The notes beneath the pieces are model-generated. The model made no database searches and was not told where the DNA came from. It saw only the letters and a list, made by a program, of their open reading frames with translations. From Chloroflexota bacterium (GTDB taxonomy: Bacteria; Chloroflexota; Dehalococcoidia; CAUJGQ01), in the NCBI GenBank assembly GCA_963170165.1, contig CAUJGQ010000138.1, positions 31,690 through 95,689 on the forward strand: 64,000 nucleotides of DNA, written 5' to 3'. A program made the position numbers and the translations under genes. This document shows positions 33,294 through 42,592 of the stretch, piece after piece (position 1 is the stretch's first letter; each line of letters begins with the position of its first letter).

Positions 33294-33800
33294 TCAGCGC
33301 AGCCGTCCCACCGCCGCCATCGACGCCGCCACCGCCAGGATGACGCCGAACAGCTCACCGGGCACACCGCCGACCAGCGCATGCATCAGCCACGCCAGCG
33401 CCACCCCACCGACCGCAATGCTCTGCATCACCGGCCCGCGCTTGTGGTTGGTGACGCGGCCCAGCAAATCCGCAAAGCCATAGCCCAGCGGTGTACCCAA
33501 CAAGAAGCCCAGGAACAGCCCGAAGATGCCAAAGCCAAACCCAACCGGCAAGATCAGCCCCCACAGGATGCCGAACATCGGGCCGGCGATCAGCGCGATC
33601 GCCAATGCGCGCGCCAGCACCGCACCGGAGATTTCGTACATCGGCGGCCGGCGGAGATTGGCACATGCCTTACACCGGGCGCCCACAGGTGTCTGCACCA
33701 TGCAGCGCGGGCAGATCAGCGTCTCGCACTTGCCACATCGCAGCGCCGTCTCGACATCGGGATGCCGGGCGCAGTACGTCACATCCGCCGGAGCTGTCAT
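33294..33800 (-). CDS. B-box-type zinc finger membrane protein
   Basis: 168 residues. ATG 33800 follows GGAGGG. The first ~50 residues form a cysteine/histidine zinc-binding module: YCARHPDVETALRCGKCETL, then ICPRCMVQTPVGARCKACA. Three or four hydrophobic helices follow (ARALAIALIAGPMFGILWGL, GFGFGIFGLFLGFLLGTPLG, AVGGVALAWLMHALVGG). This zinc module plus membrane layout occurs in many Chloroflexota proteins of unknown function, some with rhomboid-like domains. The active Ser/His of rhomboids is not visible here. Confidence 0.82.
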   Translation of the reverse strand: MTAPADVTYCARHPDVETALRCGKCETLICPRCMVQTPVGARCKACANLRRPPMYEISGAVLARALAIALIAGPMFGILWGLILPVGFGFGIFGLFLGFLLGTPLGYGFADLLGRVTNHKRGPVMQSIAVGGVALAWLMHALVGGVPGELFGVILAVAASMAAVGRLR

Positions 33801-33922
33801 GGCGTCACCATCCCTCCAAGGGTGCTCGCTCCCTCAGTATCGCATCTTCAGGGATCGCCGCGGCGCTCGCCTCTGCGCGGCGGGATGGGTACGCTGGCGC
33901 CAGCCCAATGGGGAGAAAACTC

Positions 33923-34402
33923 ATGCCGTTGCCAGCGGAACTATCGCTGACGCCCGAGGAACTGGACGAGATCATGCGTACCTCCTGGAACATGCGCATC
34001 GCTACCGTTGGTCCCGGATCGCGCATCAACCTGACGCCGCTCTGGTTCGGCTGGGCGGGCGGCAACATCTACTTCTACTGCCGCGGCCAGAAGATCGCCA
34101 ACCTGCGCCGCAACCCGCTCGCCACCGTGCTGGTAGACCGCAACGAGCGGTTCCCCGAGCTGCAAGGGGCGATGTTCCAGGGGCGGGCAACGGTGCTGGA
34201 GGACACCGCCGCCGAGCAGGCCGACCCGCACCTGCGCGCTGCCCAAGACCAGATGAGCGACAAGTACGCCGGCGGCCATGGCGAGACGCGCACCGACTAC
34301 AGCCAGCGCAGCGGCCGCGGCCGTCACTGGCGCTGGGTACGGTTCGAACCCGCCCGGCTCACCACTTGGGACAACTTCAAGCTGCCGGGCCTGCGGAGAT
34401 AG
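33923..34402 (+). CDS. PPOX-class flavin/F420-binding oxidoreductase
   Basis: 159 residues. ATG 33923 follows GGGGAG. It has the split beta-barrel pattern: SLTPEELDEIMRTSWNMRIATVG, then RINLTPLWFGWAGGNIYFYC, KIANLRRNPLATVLVD and GAMFQGRATVLED. The small size and layout match the pyridoxamine-5'-phosphate-oxidase-like family, in which many actinobacterial and Chloroflexota members bind F420 rather than FMN. Cofactor and substrate cannot be set from the sequence. Confidence 0.85.
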   Translation: MPLPAELSLTPEELDEIMRTSWNMRIATVGPGSRINLTPLWFGWAGGNIYFYCRGQKIANLRRNPLATVLVDRNERFPELQGAMFQGRATVLEDTAAEQADPHLRAAQDQMSDKYAGGHGETRTDYSQRSGRGRHWRWVRFEPARLTTWDNFKLPGLRR

Positions 34403-34405
34403 CCG

Positions 34406-34432
34406 CCACCGGATGCCTTGCGTCACCGGTGG
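34406..34432 (+). terminator. Hairpin after the PPOX gene
   Basis: CCACCGG (34406-34412) pairs with CCGGTGG (34426-34432), directly after the stop codon and followed by TTATCTGATT. It is a modest, U-poor terminator candidate. Confidence 0.5.
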
Positions 34433-34453
34433 TTATCTGATTCGTAACGCGGC

Positions 34454-34540
34454 GATCATCTGATACGCCGTCCGTCGCGATATGATCACGCCGCCGTGCG
34501 CGGCCACCGGGTAGGGTGAGCGCACGGGGCGGCCTACAAT
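34454..34540 (+). promoter_or_regulatory. glnA promoter region
   Basis: Two -10-like hexamers precede glnA: TATGAT (34481-34486) and TACAAT (34535-34540), the latter 44 bases before the ATG. The first lies at one arm of a GATCAT (34454-34459) / ATGATC (34482-34487) inverted repeat that could be an operator. The -35 boxes are weak, so a regulator may be needed. Confidence 0.4.
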
Positions 34541-34584
34541 GGTGGCAGCCGGCGCCGTCCGGTGGCTGTACGCAGGGGCTCCGC

Positions 34585-35922
34585 ATGAATGATCGCCAGG
34601 AATCCAACGCCTACGTGCTCCAGCAGGCGCGTGACAACGACGTCAAGTTCATCCGCCTGTGGTTCACCGATATCCTTGGCCAGCTCAAGAGCTTCGCCAT
34701 TACCGTGGAGGAACTGGAGGGGGCGCTCTACGAGGGGATGGGCTTTGACGGCTCGGCAATCGAGGGCTTCGCCCGCGAGGATGAGTCGGACATGTATGCC
34801 CTGCCCGATCCATCCACCTTCGCCATGCTCCCCTGGCGGCCGAAGGAACAGGCGGTGGCGCGCATGTTCTGCGACATCATGCTGCCGGACGGCTCACCCT
34901 TCGAGGGCGATCCGCGCGCTGTGCTCAAGCGCAATCTGCAACGGGCCAACGATCTCGGCTACACCTTCTACGTTGAGCCCGAACTCGAGTTCTTCTACTT
35001 CCGCGACGCCGAAAGCCTGGTGCCGCTCGATTCGGCCGGCTACCTGGATCTGACCCCGCTCGATGCCGGCTCGGACCTGCGCCGTGACACCGTGCTGACA
35101 CTGGAACAGATGGGCGTGGGGGTGGAGTACAGTCACCACGAGGGAGCGCCCAGCCAGCACGAAATCGGCCTGCGCTACACCGACGCGCTGACGATGGCCG
35201 ATGCCGCCATGACCTACCGGCTGGTGGTAAAGGAAGTCGCTCTCAAGAACGGGGTGTACGCCACCTTTATGCCCAAGCCCCTGGCCGGTCAGAACGGCAG
35301 CGGGATGCATACCCACATGTCATTGTTCCGCGGCGAGCGTAACGCCTTCGCCGACCCCAATGACCCGAACCAGCTGTCGGCCATCGCCAAAGGGTTCATC
35401 GCCGGGCTGCTGCGCCACGCGCGCGAGATCACGCTCGTCACCAACCAGTGGGTGAACTCGTACAAGCGGCTGTTGCCCGGCTACGAGGCGCCGGTGCACC
35501 TGTCCTGGGCGATGCGGCGCAACTGGTCCAATCTGCTGCGCGTGCCGGAGGTGCGGCCGGGGCGAGAGGACGCCATCCGCATCGAATACCGCGCGCCGGA
35601 CCCAGCCTGCAATCCGTACCTGGCATTTGCGGTGATGCTGGCCGCAGGGCTAGAGGGGATCGAGCGGGAGTACCCGCTGCCGGAGCCAGTAACACGCAGC
35701 GTGCTGGCGATGTCCGATGAGGAACGGCGCGAGCGCGGTATTGGTACCTTGCCTGGCTCGCTCAACGAGGCGATCGCCGCCGCCGAGGAGTCGGATCTGC
35801 TGCGGCGGGCGCTGGGTGACCACGTGTACGAGAGCTTCATCAAGAACAAGCGTATCGAGTGGGACACCTACCGCCAGCACATTACCGACTATGAGCTGAA
35901 GCGCTACCTGCCGATTCTGTAG
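34585..35922 (+). CDS. glnA: Glutamine synthetase type I
   Basis: 445 residues from MNDRQESNAYVLQQARD. Family motifs: IRLWFTDILGQLKSFAI, GFDGSAIEGFAR, YVEPELEFFYF, HHEGAPSQHEIGLRYTDAL, NGSGMHTHMSLF (ATP/glutamate binding) and RIEYRAPDPACNPYLAFAVM. It makes glutamine from glutamate and ammonium using ATP. The length of ~445 residues is that of the GSI-alpha class, in which the Tyr adenylylation loop is absent. I see no NLYDLPPEE-type site, so control is probably by feedback or transcription. Confidence 0.95.
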   Translation: MNDRQESNAYVLQQARDNDVKFIRLWFTDILGQLKSFAITVEELEGALYEGMGFDGSAIEGFAREDESDMYALPDPSTFAMLPWRPKEQAVARMFCDIMLPDGSPFEGDPRAVLKRNLQRANDLGYTFYVEPELEFFYFRDAESLVPLDSAGYLDLTPLDAGSDLRRDTVLTLEQMGVGVEYSHHEGAPSQHEIGLRYTDALTMADAAMTYRLVVKEVALKNGVYATFMPKPLAGQNGSGMHTHMSLFRGERNAFADPNDPNQLSAIAKGFIAGLLRHAREITLVTNQWVNSYKRLLPGYEAPVHLSWAMRRNWSNLLRVPEVRPGREDAIRIEYRAPDPACNPYLAFAVMLAAGLEGIEREYPLPEPVTRSVLAMSDEERRERGIGTLPGSLNEAIAAAEESDLLRRALGDHVYESFIKNKRIEWDTYRQHITDYELKRYLPIL

Positions 35923-36088
35923 CGCCATCCGGGCGATGACGAGCCGGTGCTGACGCGGAGCTGCCCGTATGTGCCGGGATACGGGTGCGGACCGGTCATT
36001 ACGCGTGCCATGGCCGCAGCGCCCTATCCGCAGTACGTCGCTCCCCTGTACGCTACGTGCAGCATCCTCACTTGGAGGGCGGCACCCT

Positions 36089-36250
36089 GTGACGCAATGG
36101 CAGCACGCCTGGATCTCCGTCAATCCCAACGAGCGCGACGATATCCAGAAGCTCGAACAGATGGGTAATGAAGGCTGGGAGTTGGTGTCCGTCATACCCT
36201 GGGGTCAGTCGCTGTTCTTGATGTTCTTCAAGCGCCCCAAGGCTGCCTAA
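36089..36250 (+). CDS. 53-residue DUF4177-like protein
   Basis: The GTG start at 36089 follows GGAGGG at 9 bases. The product contains WQHAWISVNPNERDD, then KLEQMGNEGWELVSVIPWGQ and SLFLMFFKRP. The pattern LxxLGxEGWELVSV...FLKRP is the hallmark of small DUF4177 proteins. The role is unknown. It follows glnA by 166 bp and ends before a strong hairpin terminator. Confidence 0.65.
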   Translation: MTQWQHAWISVNPNERDDIQKLEQMGNEGWELVSVIPWGQSLFLMFFKRPKAA

Positions 36251-36349
36251 GCCGCCCGGCCGGCCCGCGCCTGCTGTGCATACCTCAGGTTACAGGCGCT
36301 GCGCCGCCGGCGACCGTGCTCCGGCCCCGACCCAAGCCGTGCCATAGAC

Positions 36350-36385
36350 AACGCCCCCGCTCGCGTACGCCGGAGCGGGGGCGTT
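36350..36385. terminator. Bidirectional terminator between the DUF4177 gene and nuoN
   Basis: AACGCCCCCGCTC (36350-36362) pairs perfectly over 13 bp with GAGCGGGGGCGTT (36373-36385), with a 10-base loop. The AA...TT flanks serve both strands. It ends the nuo operon and the plus-strand DUF4177 gene. Confidence 0.85.
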
Positions 36386-36413
36386 CGACGCGCTCAACCG
36401 GTGCGGTCGCAGA

Positions 36414-37865
36414 TCACGCGCGGAACAGGAACGCGGCAGCGGTGTCGGCCGCGTCCAGCAGCGGCGCGGGCCAGATGCCGAGGAAGAAGACGCCCACGAC
36501 GAGCACCGCGATTACACCCCACAGCAAAGCTGGAGTGCGGAAGCGGCCGGGCACCCGTGGGGCGATGACGTACATTTGGCGGATGACCATCAGGTAGTAG
36601 TAAAGCGAGATCAGGCTCGCGACCACTGCCACCCCGGACAGCCACTCCAGCCCGGCGTCCCACCCAGAGACGAACAGCATGAATTTCGTAAAGAATCCGG
36701 CGAACAACGGCATCCCTGCCAGCGAGAACAGCGCCGTTACCATCGCCAGTGCCAGGAAGGGCTGCCGCTCGGCCAGACCGGCCAGGTCCGCGATCTCGTC
36801 GCTGCCCTCGCGGTTGAAAAACACGACGATGATGGTAAATGCCGCCAGGTTCGTCACGGCATAGCCGGCCATGTGGAACAGCAGCGATGAGCCGGCGTCC
36901 TGCGTGGCAGCCGCCACGGCGATCAGCATGAATCCCACCTGGCCGATGGAGGAGTAGGCGAACAGGCGGCGCAGATTCGTCTGCTGGAGCGCGACGAGGT
37001 TGCCCCACATCATCGTCACAGCGGCAATCAGCGCGATCATCCACTTCCATTCCTCGTGCGCAGGCAGGAAGGCCGTGGTGAACAGCCGGAAGAACAGCGC
37101 GAAAGCCGCCGCTTTGGAGGTCGTGGAGAGCATCGCGGTGATCGGCAGCGGTGCGCCCTGGTAGGCGTCGGGCGTGTACATGTGGAACGGCACTGCCGCC
37201 ACTTTGAAGCCCAGCCCGGCGATGATGAACACGAACCCCACCACCAGGGCAAGGGTCAGATCTTCTCCACGGTTGCTCAGCGCCGCGGCGATGCCGTCAT
37301 ACGTCGTCGTGCCCGTCACGCCGTAGATCAGGCTGAGGCCGTAGAGGAACAGCGCCGTAGAGAAGGCGCCGAGCAGCATGTACTTCAGCCCTGCCTCGTT
37401 GGAGCGCAGCTCACGCCGGGCGAACGAAACGAGTGTGTAGAAGCAGAAGCTGAGCAGCTCCAGCGCGATCCACGAGGTGATCAGCTCGGTGCCTTCCACC
37501 ATCAGCATGCCGCCGAGCGTGGCGACCAGCACGATCGCGGAGTATTCACCGGCGTGGGACAGGCGCATCCGCACAAACTGGGCGGACATCAGCAGGATGA
37601 AGACGGCGATACCGCACAGCAGCACGCGCATGTACGTGGTGTAGTCATCCACGTGCATAATCGTGACACCGGGAATCGCCTCGAAGCCCTTGTTGACATC
37701 GATGTACAGCACCGAGGCAATGCCGGCCGCCAGCGCGCCCAGCGCTGCCAGGTACGCCGGCACGTCGCGCCGGAGCTTGGGCATCATCACGTCGACGGCC
37801 ACCACCAGCGCGGCCCAGACAGCGAGGATGTATTCGGGGATCAGCAGCGAGTAATCCGGATTCAT
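36414..37865 (-). CDS. nuoN: NADH-quinone oxidoreductase subunit N
   Basis: About 483 residues, ~14 membrane helices. It is an antiporter-like proton-pumping subunit of complex I. Recognisable segments: GMLMVEGTELITSWIALELLSFCFYTLVSF (conserved Glu), AAVPFHMYTPDAYQGAPLPITAMLSTTSKAA (key Lys/His half-channel), LFAYSSIGQVGFMLIA and LFSLAGMPLFAGFFTKF. ATG 37865 overlaps the nuoM stop by 4 bp. A start nine bases upstream is also possible. Last gene of the nuo operon. Confidence 0.95.
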   Translation of the reverse strand: MNPDYSLLIPEYILAVWAALVVAVDVMMPKLRRDVPAYLAALGALAAGIASVLYIDVNKGFEAIPGVTIMHVDDYTTYMRVLLCGIAVFILLMSAQFVRMRLSHAGEYSAIVLVATLGGMLMVEGTELITSWIALELLSFCFYTLVSFARRELRSNEAGLKYMLLGAFSTALFLYGLSLIYGVTGTTTYDGIAAALSNRGEDLTLALVVGFVFIIAGLGFKVAAVPFHMYTPDAYQGAPLPITAMLSTTSKAAAFALFFRLFTTAFLPAHEEWKWMIALIAAVTMMWGNLVALQQTNLRRLFAYSSIGQVGFMLIAVAAATQDAGSSLLFHMAGYAVTNLAAFTIIVVFFNREGSDEIADLAGLAERQPFLALAMVTALFSLAGMPLFAGFFTKFMLFVSGWDAGLEWLSGVAVVASLISLYYYLMVIRQMYVIAPRVPGRFRTPALLWGVIAVLVVGVFFLGIWPAPLLDAADTAAAFLFRA

Positions 37866-39475
37866 GCAGACCACCCGATGGCGTCGTGCCGGCGGCGCTC
37901 GGGCCGCAGGTCGTAGTTGTGGTCGGAGTTAGGCGTCTCGGCCGTCTGCGGCGTATCCGCTGTGGGGTCAATGACGCCGGGCAGCGCCAGCACCGACGGG
38001 CTGATGCGATCCGTGAAGGGCTTGGGCAACACGCCCATGAACAGGATCGAGGCCGCCAGCACCGTGCCGGCGAACACCTCGGTCTTTTGGATATCGCGTA
38101 ACCCTGACCAGCGCGTGTTGAACCGGCCAAAGAAGACAATCGCAAACATCCGGAATACGTACGCCGCCGAGGTGGCTGCCGAGAGCACAGCCAGCACACC
38201 GAACAGCGGATAGGAGCGGAACAGCCCGACGAAGATATTGAACTCCGCCACGAACCCGGCCATGGCGGGCAGGCCGACACCAGAGAGCCCGGCAATCATG
38301 AAGAAGATCGAGAACTTCGGCATCTTGCCGGCCAGGCCGCCGAAGACGGCCATCTCGCGGGTGTGCGCCTGGTCATACAGCCCGCCGACCATGGCGAAGA
38401 ACAGGGCCGTCATCACGCCGTGGGCGAACATCTGCAGCACTGCGCCGTTGATGCCGACCAGGTTCATGGTGGCGAGACCCATCATCACGTAGCCCATGTG
38501 GCTGACGGATGAGTAGCCGATCATCTGCTTGAAGTCGCGCTGCGCCAGCGCTGAGAAGGAGCCGTAGACCGCATTGATCGTGCCCAGCACCATCAGGCCA
38601 GGCATCCAGAACTCGGCGCCCTCCGGGAAGAGTTGAATGCCGAGGCGGATGATGCCGAAGGCGCCAAGCTTCATCAGCACGCCGGCATGCAGCATCGAGA
38701 CAGCGGTCGGCGCCGCCATGTGGCCGTCGGGCGACCAGGTGTGGAACGGCCACAGGGCGCCGAGCACGCCACAGCCGATCACCATGAAGGGGAAGAAGAT
38801 CTTCTGGAACTGCGGGTCCATCGGCCCGTTCGGCGTCTGGGCCACGGCCCACAATCGCACCAGGTCAAAGGAGCCAATCCCAGCCTTGGTGTAAACCGCG
38901 AACATGCCGACGAAGATCAACACGGAGGCCGCCACCAGCATCACGGTTAGCTTCATCGCGCCGTATTCCTTGCGCGTGGAGCCCCACACTGCGATCAGCA
39001 GGTACATCGGGATGACGGCCAGCTCGTACATGAAGAAGAAGAAGAACATGTCCAGCGCCACGAAGGTGCCAAACACCCCGGAGACCAGCACTAGCAGCAG
39101 GATGTAGAAGTCCTTGTTGCGGAACTGAATCTTCCAGGAAACGACATTGCCGGCCATGATGACGATGCCGGTCAGCAGCACCATCGGCGCGGCGATGCCA
39201 TCGACGCCCATGTGCAGCGAAATGCCGCCCGGACCCAGGATGCCGGCGTTCTCCATCCATACCCAGGACTTCTCGAACTGGATATTGCCCTCGCCCACCT
39301 GGTAGCCAATGAAGATATAGAGGGAGAGGGCGAACATCACCACACCGGAGACACCCGCGAGTCCGCGGATCACACCGGCAAATCGGGACGGAATGAACAC
39401 CATCACCAGCGCCGTCAGCAGTGGCACCAACCACACTGCCAGCAGCCAGTATCCGCTTTGATTCAGGTTATCCAT
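37862..39475 (-). CDS. nuoM: NADH-quinone oxidoreductase subunit M
   Basis: About 537 residues from MDNLNQSGYWLLAVWLVPLL. Antiporter-like membrane subunit: MFFFFFMYELAVIPMYLLIAVWGS (conserved Glu), LWPFHTWSPDGHMAAPTAVSMLHAGVLMKLG (Lys/His), MIGYSSVSHMGYVMMG and GLSGVGLPAMAGFVAEFNI. The last ~50 residues are a soluble Pro/Asp/Glu/Arg tail (DPTADTPQTAETPNSDHNYD) longer than usual. The frame is open upstream to 39535, but the internal ATG fits the family. Confidence 0.95.
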   Translation of the reverse strand: MDNLNQSGYWLLAVWLVPLLTALVMVFIPSRFAGVIRGLAGVSGVVMFALSLYIFIGYQVGEGNIQFEKSWVWMENAGILGPGGISLHMGVDGIAAPMVLLTGIVIMAGNVVSWKIQFRNKDFYILLLVLVSGVFGTFVALDMFFFFFMYELAVIPMYLLIAVWGSTRKEYGAMKLTVMLVAASVLIFVGMFAVYTKAGIGSFDLVRLWAVAQTPNGPMDPQFQKIFFPFMVIGCGVLGALWPFHTWSPDGHMAAPTAVSMLHAGVLMKLGAFGIIRLGIQLFPEGAEFWMPGLMVLGTINAVYGSFSALAQRDFKQMIGYSSVSHMGYVMMGLATMNLVGINGAVLQMFAHGVMTALFFAMVGGLYDQAHTREMAVFGGLAGKMPKFSIFFMIAGLSGVGLPAMAGFVAEFNIFVGLFRSYPLFGVLAVLSAATSAAYVFRMFAIVFFGRFNTRWSGLRDIQKTEVFAGTVLAASILFMGVLPKPFTDRISPSVLALPGVIDPTADTPQTAETPNSDHNYDLRPERRRHDAIGWSA

Positions 39476-39571
39476 GGGCGCTCCGCGCGGTGACCAGACA
39501 TCGCTGCCCGAGTGGGTGGCGTCCTGCGCAGCCACGCGCCGGCCGGACGCCCGATGCCGGTTTCACCTCCG

Positions 39572-41602
39572 TCACGAGTTGGTCGAGAAGGCTATCACCG
39601 CCAGGGTGAGCACACCGATCACAATCGCCAGGGCGTAGTTCGGGATCTTGCCCGTCTGCGCGAACTTCAGGCGGAAGCCTGTGTAGTTCAGCAGGCTGGA
39701 GAAGCCATCCACGCCGGTATCATTGACCACATGCCGGTCAAACCAGGCAACGCCGTAAGCGACGACCAGGATCACGCGGTCAATCAGCCACTGGTACATC
39801 TCATCGAAGTAGAACTTGTTCTTCACCAGGTTGTACGGGCCGGGAATCGCGGCAGTGAATCGCGCCATCCGGCCGGGTGAGGCCATCAAGAAGCCGGTGA
39901 TGAACATGCCTAGCAGCGCGCTGAGGGTGCCGGCCGTGGCCAGCCCGACGTTGAAGTGGAACTCCTCTGCATGTTCGCCGGGGGTCAGCAGGAATTCGCT
40001 GATGCCACCGGGCAGCCCCAGGGAGTTGCCCACCTCATGCAGAATGGGGAAGCCGGCGACGATGGACAGCGCGCCCAGGATGATCAGCGGCAGCGTCATC
40101 GCGAACGGTGACTCGTGCGCATGGCTGTAAATGTGCTGGTCGCGCGGCTTGCCCAGGAAGGTGTAGCCGACCAGGCGCGCGGTATACATGCCCGACAAAA
40201 CCACCCACACCAGCGCGATCACGAACCACACCACGCCGGCATGACTGTCGATGGAGTGCAGAATCTCGTCTTTAGACCAGAATCCCGCCAGCGGGATAAT
40301 GCCGGCGTTGGCCAGGGCGGCAATGATGAATGTAGTGCCGGTGATCGGCATCTTCTTCCACAGACCACCAAGTGGCCCCATTTCCTGCGTGTGCGTGGCA
40401 TGAATCACGGAGCCGGCGCCAAGGAACAGGCAGGCCTTGAAGAAGGCATGCGTCATCAGGTGGAACATCGCGGCCGTCACGGAGCCGGCGCCCAACGCCA
40501 CCATCATGATGCCGAGGTTGGACAGGGTGGAGTAGGCGATCACCTTCTTCAGGTCGGTCTGAGCCAGCGCGACGATTGAGGCGAACACCGCCGTAATCAT
40601 CCCCATCGTCAGGATAACCCGGAGCAGGTCGGCGGCTTCGAACAGCGGTAGCATGCGCGCCACCAGGTACACACCGGCCACGACCATAGTGGCCGCGTGG
40701 ATCAGTGCTGATACCGGCGTCGGGCCCTCCATCGCGTCCGGCAGCCAGACGTGCAGCGGCACCTGCGCGCTCTTGCCGATGGGGCCCATCAGCAAGAACA
40801 GCGCCGAGATGACCAGATAGGTATGGCCGATCTGCCCGGTCTCGGCCGCGTGCAATACCGTCTGAATATGGAAGGTGCCGGTCGCCTTCCACAGCATGAT
40901 GATGCCGATCAGCATCCCCACGTCGCCGATACGCGTGGTGATAAACGCCTTCTTGGCGGCCTCCGCTGCGGAGCGGCGCTCCCAGTAGAAGCCGATCAGA
41001 AAGAACGAGCAGACACCCACCAGCTCCCAGGCGGCAAACATCAACAGGAGGTTGTCCGCCAGCACCAGTGTCAGCATGGCGAAGGCAAACAGCGACAGAA
41101 CGGCGAAGAACCAGCCGTAGCGTGGCTCGGGCACCGCGGAGGCGGTCTCGTGGTGCCCGCTGCTCTCAACATGCCCGGCGTCGCCGTGGGTGTCGCCGTG
41201 GCCGCCATGCGCCGCCGCGGTCGCCGGCAGCAGCCGCCGCTGCTCTTCGGCGGTCAGGCCATGGCGTTCCTGCATATAGCCGGTGGAGTAGATGTTCACC
41301 ATCAGCGCGACGGTGGTCACCACGATCAACATGACGATGGCGACCTCATCGACATGGATGCCGAGGTCGACACGGAACCGGCCGGCTTCGATCCATTCCA
41401 GGGATTCACGTCCGGGCAGGTGATCGGGGTAGTTGGTGAAGGCGTCGGCGACAACGAACCACACCAGCGCGAAGGAGGTGAGGATCGCGAGCACACCCAG
41501 CCAGTCACCCTTACGCGGCAGCACGTTGTGCAGCAGGGCAAGAATGATAAACGACCCCAGCGGAATCGCCGGGATGATCCAGGCATGCTCAACGCCGATC
41601 AC
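39572..41602 (-). CDS. nuoL: NADH-quinone oxidoreductase subunit L
   Basis: 676 residues. The largest antiporter-like pump with the lateral helix. Key segments: LLLMFAAWELVGVCSFFLIGFYWER, KSAQVPLHVWLPDAMEGPTPVSALIHAATMVVAG, KKVIAYSTLSNLGIMMVALG and ALANAGIIPLAGFWSKDEIL. A His/Gly/Asp-rich cytoplasmic loop (AHGGHGDTHGDAGHVESSGHH) near residue 140 is unusual and may bind metal or be a flexible linker. The gene is separated from nuoK by ~110 bp holding repeat words. Confidence 0.96.
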   Translation of the reverse strand: MIGVEHAWIIPAIPLGSFIILALLHNVLPRKGDWLGVLAILTSFALVWFVVADAFTNYPDHLPGRESLEWIEAGRFRVDLGIHVDEVAIVMLIVVTTVALMVNIYSTGYMQERHGLTAEEQRRLLPATAAAHGGHGDTHGDAGHVESSGHHETASAVPEPRYGWFFAVLSLFAFAMLTLVLADNLLLMFAAWELVGVCSFFLIGFYWERRSAAEAAKKAFITTRIGDVGMLIGIIMLWKATGTFHIQTVLHAAETGQIGHTYLVISALFLLMGPIGKSAQVPLHVWLPDAMEGPTPVSALIHAATMVVAGVYLVARMLPLFEAADLLRVILTMGMITAVFASIVALAQTDLKKVIAYSTLSNLGIMMVALGAGSVTAAMFHLMTHAFFKACLFLGAGSVIHATHTQEMGPLGGLWKKMPITGTTFIIAALANAGIIPLAGFWSKDEILHSIDSHAGVVWFVIALVWVVLSGMYTARLVGYTFLGKPRDQHIYSHAHESPFAMTLPLIILGALSIVAGFPILHEVGNSLGLPGGISEFLLTPGEHAEEFHFNVGLATAGTLSALLGMFITGFLMASPGRMARFTAAIPGPYNLVKNKFYFDEMYQWLIDRVILVVAYGVAWFDRHVVNDTGVDGFSSLLNYTGFRLKFAQTGKIPNYALAIVIGVLTLAVIAFSTNS

Positions 41603-41711
41603 GAGCGGGCTCCTTGACGAGCGAGTCAGCTTGCCAGCCAGTCAACGGGTCAGCGACGGTACCAGCCTCGGGGCTGACCTGCTGACGAGATGAGAGGCTG
41701 ACCCGCTCCTC
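41603..41711. repeat. Intergenic CTGAC/GTCAGC repeat words between nuoK and nuoL
   Basis: This 109-bp gap is built from repeated words: GAGTCAGC, CCAGTCAACGGGTCAGCGACGG, then GGGGCTGACCTGCTGACGAG and GAGGCTGACCC. The GTCAGC set and the CTGAC set lie on opposite sides and could pair. The same word family occurs at 3260-3277, 45650-45670, 46832-46907, 52878-52955 and 63500-63530. Confidence 0.55.
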
Positions 41712-42020
41712 CTACCACTTGAGCAGGTCTGCCTCGTCCACATTGGCCGTGCGGCGGTTGCGGAAGAGGCGCAGGATGATGGCCAGGGCCAGGCCGGCCT
41801 CGGCGGCGGCGATGACGATCACGAAGACCGAAAACACCATGCCCGTCGCCGGGTTGGGCCGAAGATACACGTTGAAGGCGATGAGGTTGAGGTTGACGGC
41901 GTTCAGCATCAACTCGACGGACAGCAGGATCAGCACCGCGTTCCGGCGGGCCAGGACACCATACATGCCGATCGCGAACAGGGCCGCGCCGAGGATCAGC
42001 ACATGCTCCATCGGGATCAT
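41712..42020 (-). CDS. nuoK: NADH-quinone oxidoreductase subunit K
   Basis: 102 residues with three membrane helices: MEHVLILGAALFAIGMYGVL, AVLILLSVELMLNAVNLNLI with the conserved Glu, and VFSVFVIVIAAAEAGLALAIIL with the second Glu. It lies in the E-channel of complex I. The start overlaps the nuoJ stop by 4 bp. Confidence 0.96.
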   Translation of the reverse strand: MIPMEHVLILGAALFAIGMYGVLARRNAVLILLSVELMLNAVNLNLIAFNVYLRPNPATGMVFSVFVIVIAAAEAGLALAIILRLFRNRRTANVDEADLLKW

Positions 42021-42592
42021 GTGACTTCGTCCTCCTCTCCCCGCGCCAGGTAGATGGCGCCGACCAGCGCCACCAGGAGCACCAGCGATGCCACTTCGAA
42101 CGGCACCGCGAAGGTGGTGAACAGATCGTGGCCAATGGCGTCCGTGTCGCTCATCAGCTGACCCTTATCAGTCTGCGTGATGACGCGCTGCACCCGAACC
42201 GGCGACTCATCGGGCCGGTTGACTGCGGGAATCGCCTGCTGCCACTCCGTGCGAGAGATCATCAACACCAGCACGGTCACGATGGCCAGGCCGGCGACAA
42301 TGGCTATCGGCTTTTGGGCGCCGTCCAGCGGACCACGGGCGTCGCGCACCCGCGTGATCATGACGGCGAACATCACGAGGATGCTGACGCCGCCACCGTA
42401 GACCAGCACCTGCACCAGGCTGAGAAACTCAGCTGACAGGAGCACGTAGACGCCCGCGGTGAGGATAAGTGTCACCACCAGGAACAGCGCCGAGTGGATG
42501 ATGTCCTGAGCGAAGACCACACCGAGCGCCGCGGCCACGGCCACAACGGCGAGGAGATAGAAGACTACTTGTTCTGTGCTGTGAATCTGCAC
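42017..42592 (-). CDS. nuoJ: NADH-quinone oxidoreductase subunit J
   Basis: 191 residues, five membrane helices: VVFYLLAVVAVAAALGVVFA, IIHSALFLVVTLILTAGVYVLL, EFLSLVQVLVYGGGVSILVMFAVM (pi-bulge helix with the YGG motif), a fourth helix, and FEVASLVLLVALVGAIYLAR. A loop between helices 4 and 5 is longer than in E. coli and polar. Confidence 0.95.
   Translation of the reverse strand: MQIHSTEQVVFYLLAVVAVAAALGVVFAQDIIHSALFLVVTLILTAGVYVLLSAEFLSLVQVLVYGGGVSILVMFAVMITRVRDARGPLDGAQKPIAIVAGLAIVTVLVLMISRTEWQQAIPAVNRPDESPVRVQRVITQTDKGQLMSDTDAIGHDLFTTFAVPFEVASLVLLVALVGAIYLARGEEDEVT

Noticed and set aside
37056..37916. Plus-strand ORF rich in Gln, Arg, Glu and His opposite nuoN
   Set aside because: Composition is that of the reverse frame of membrane helices. 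nuoN on the other strand carries all family motifs.
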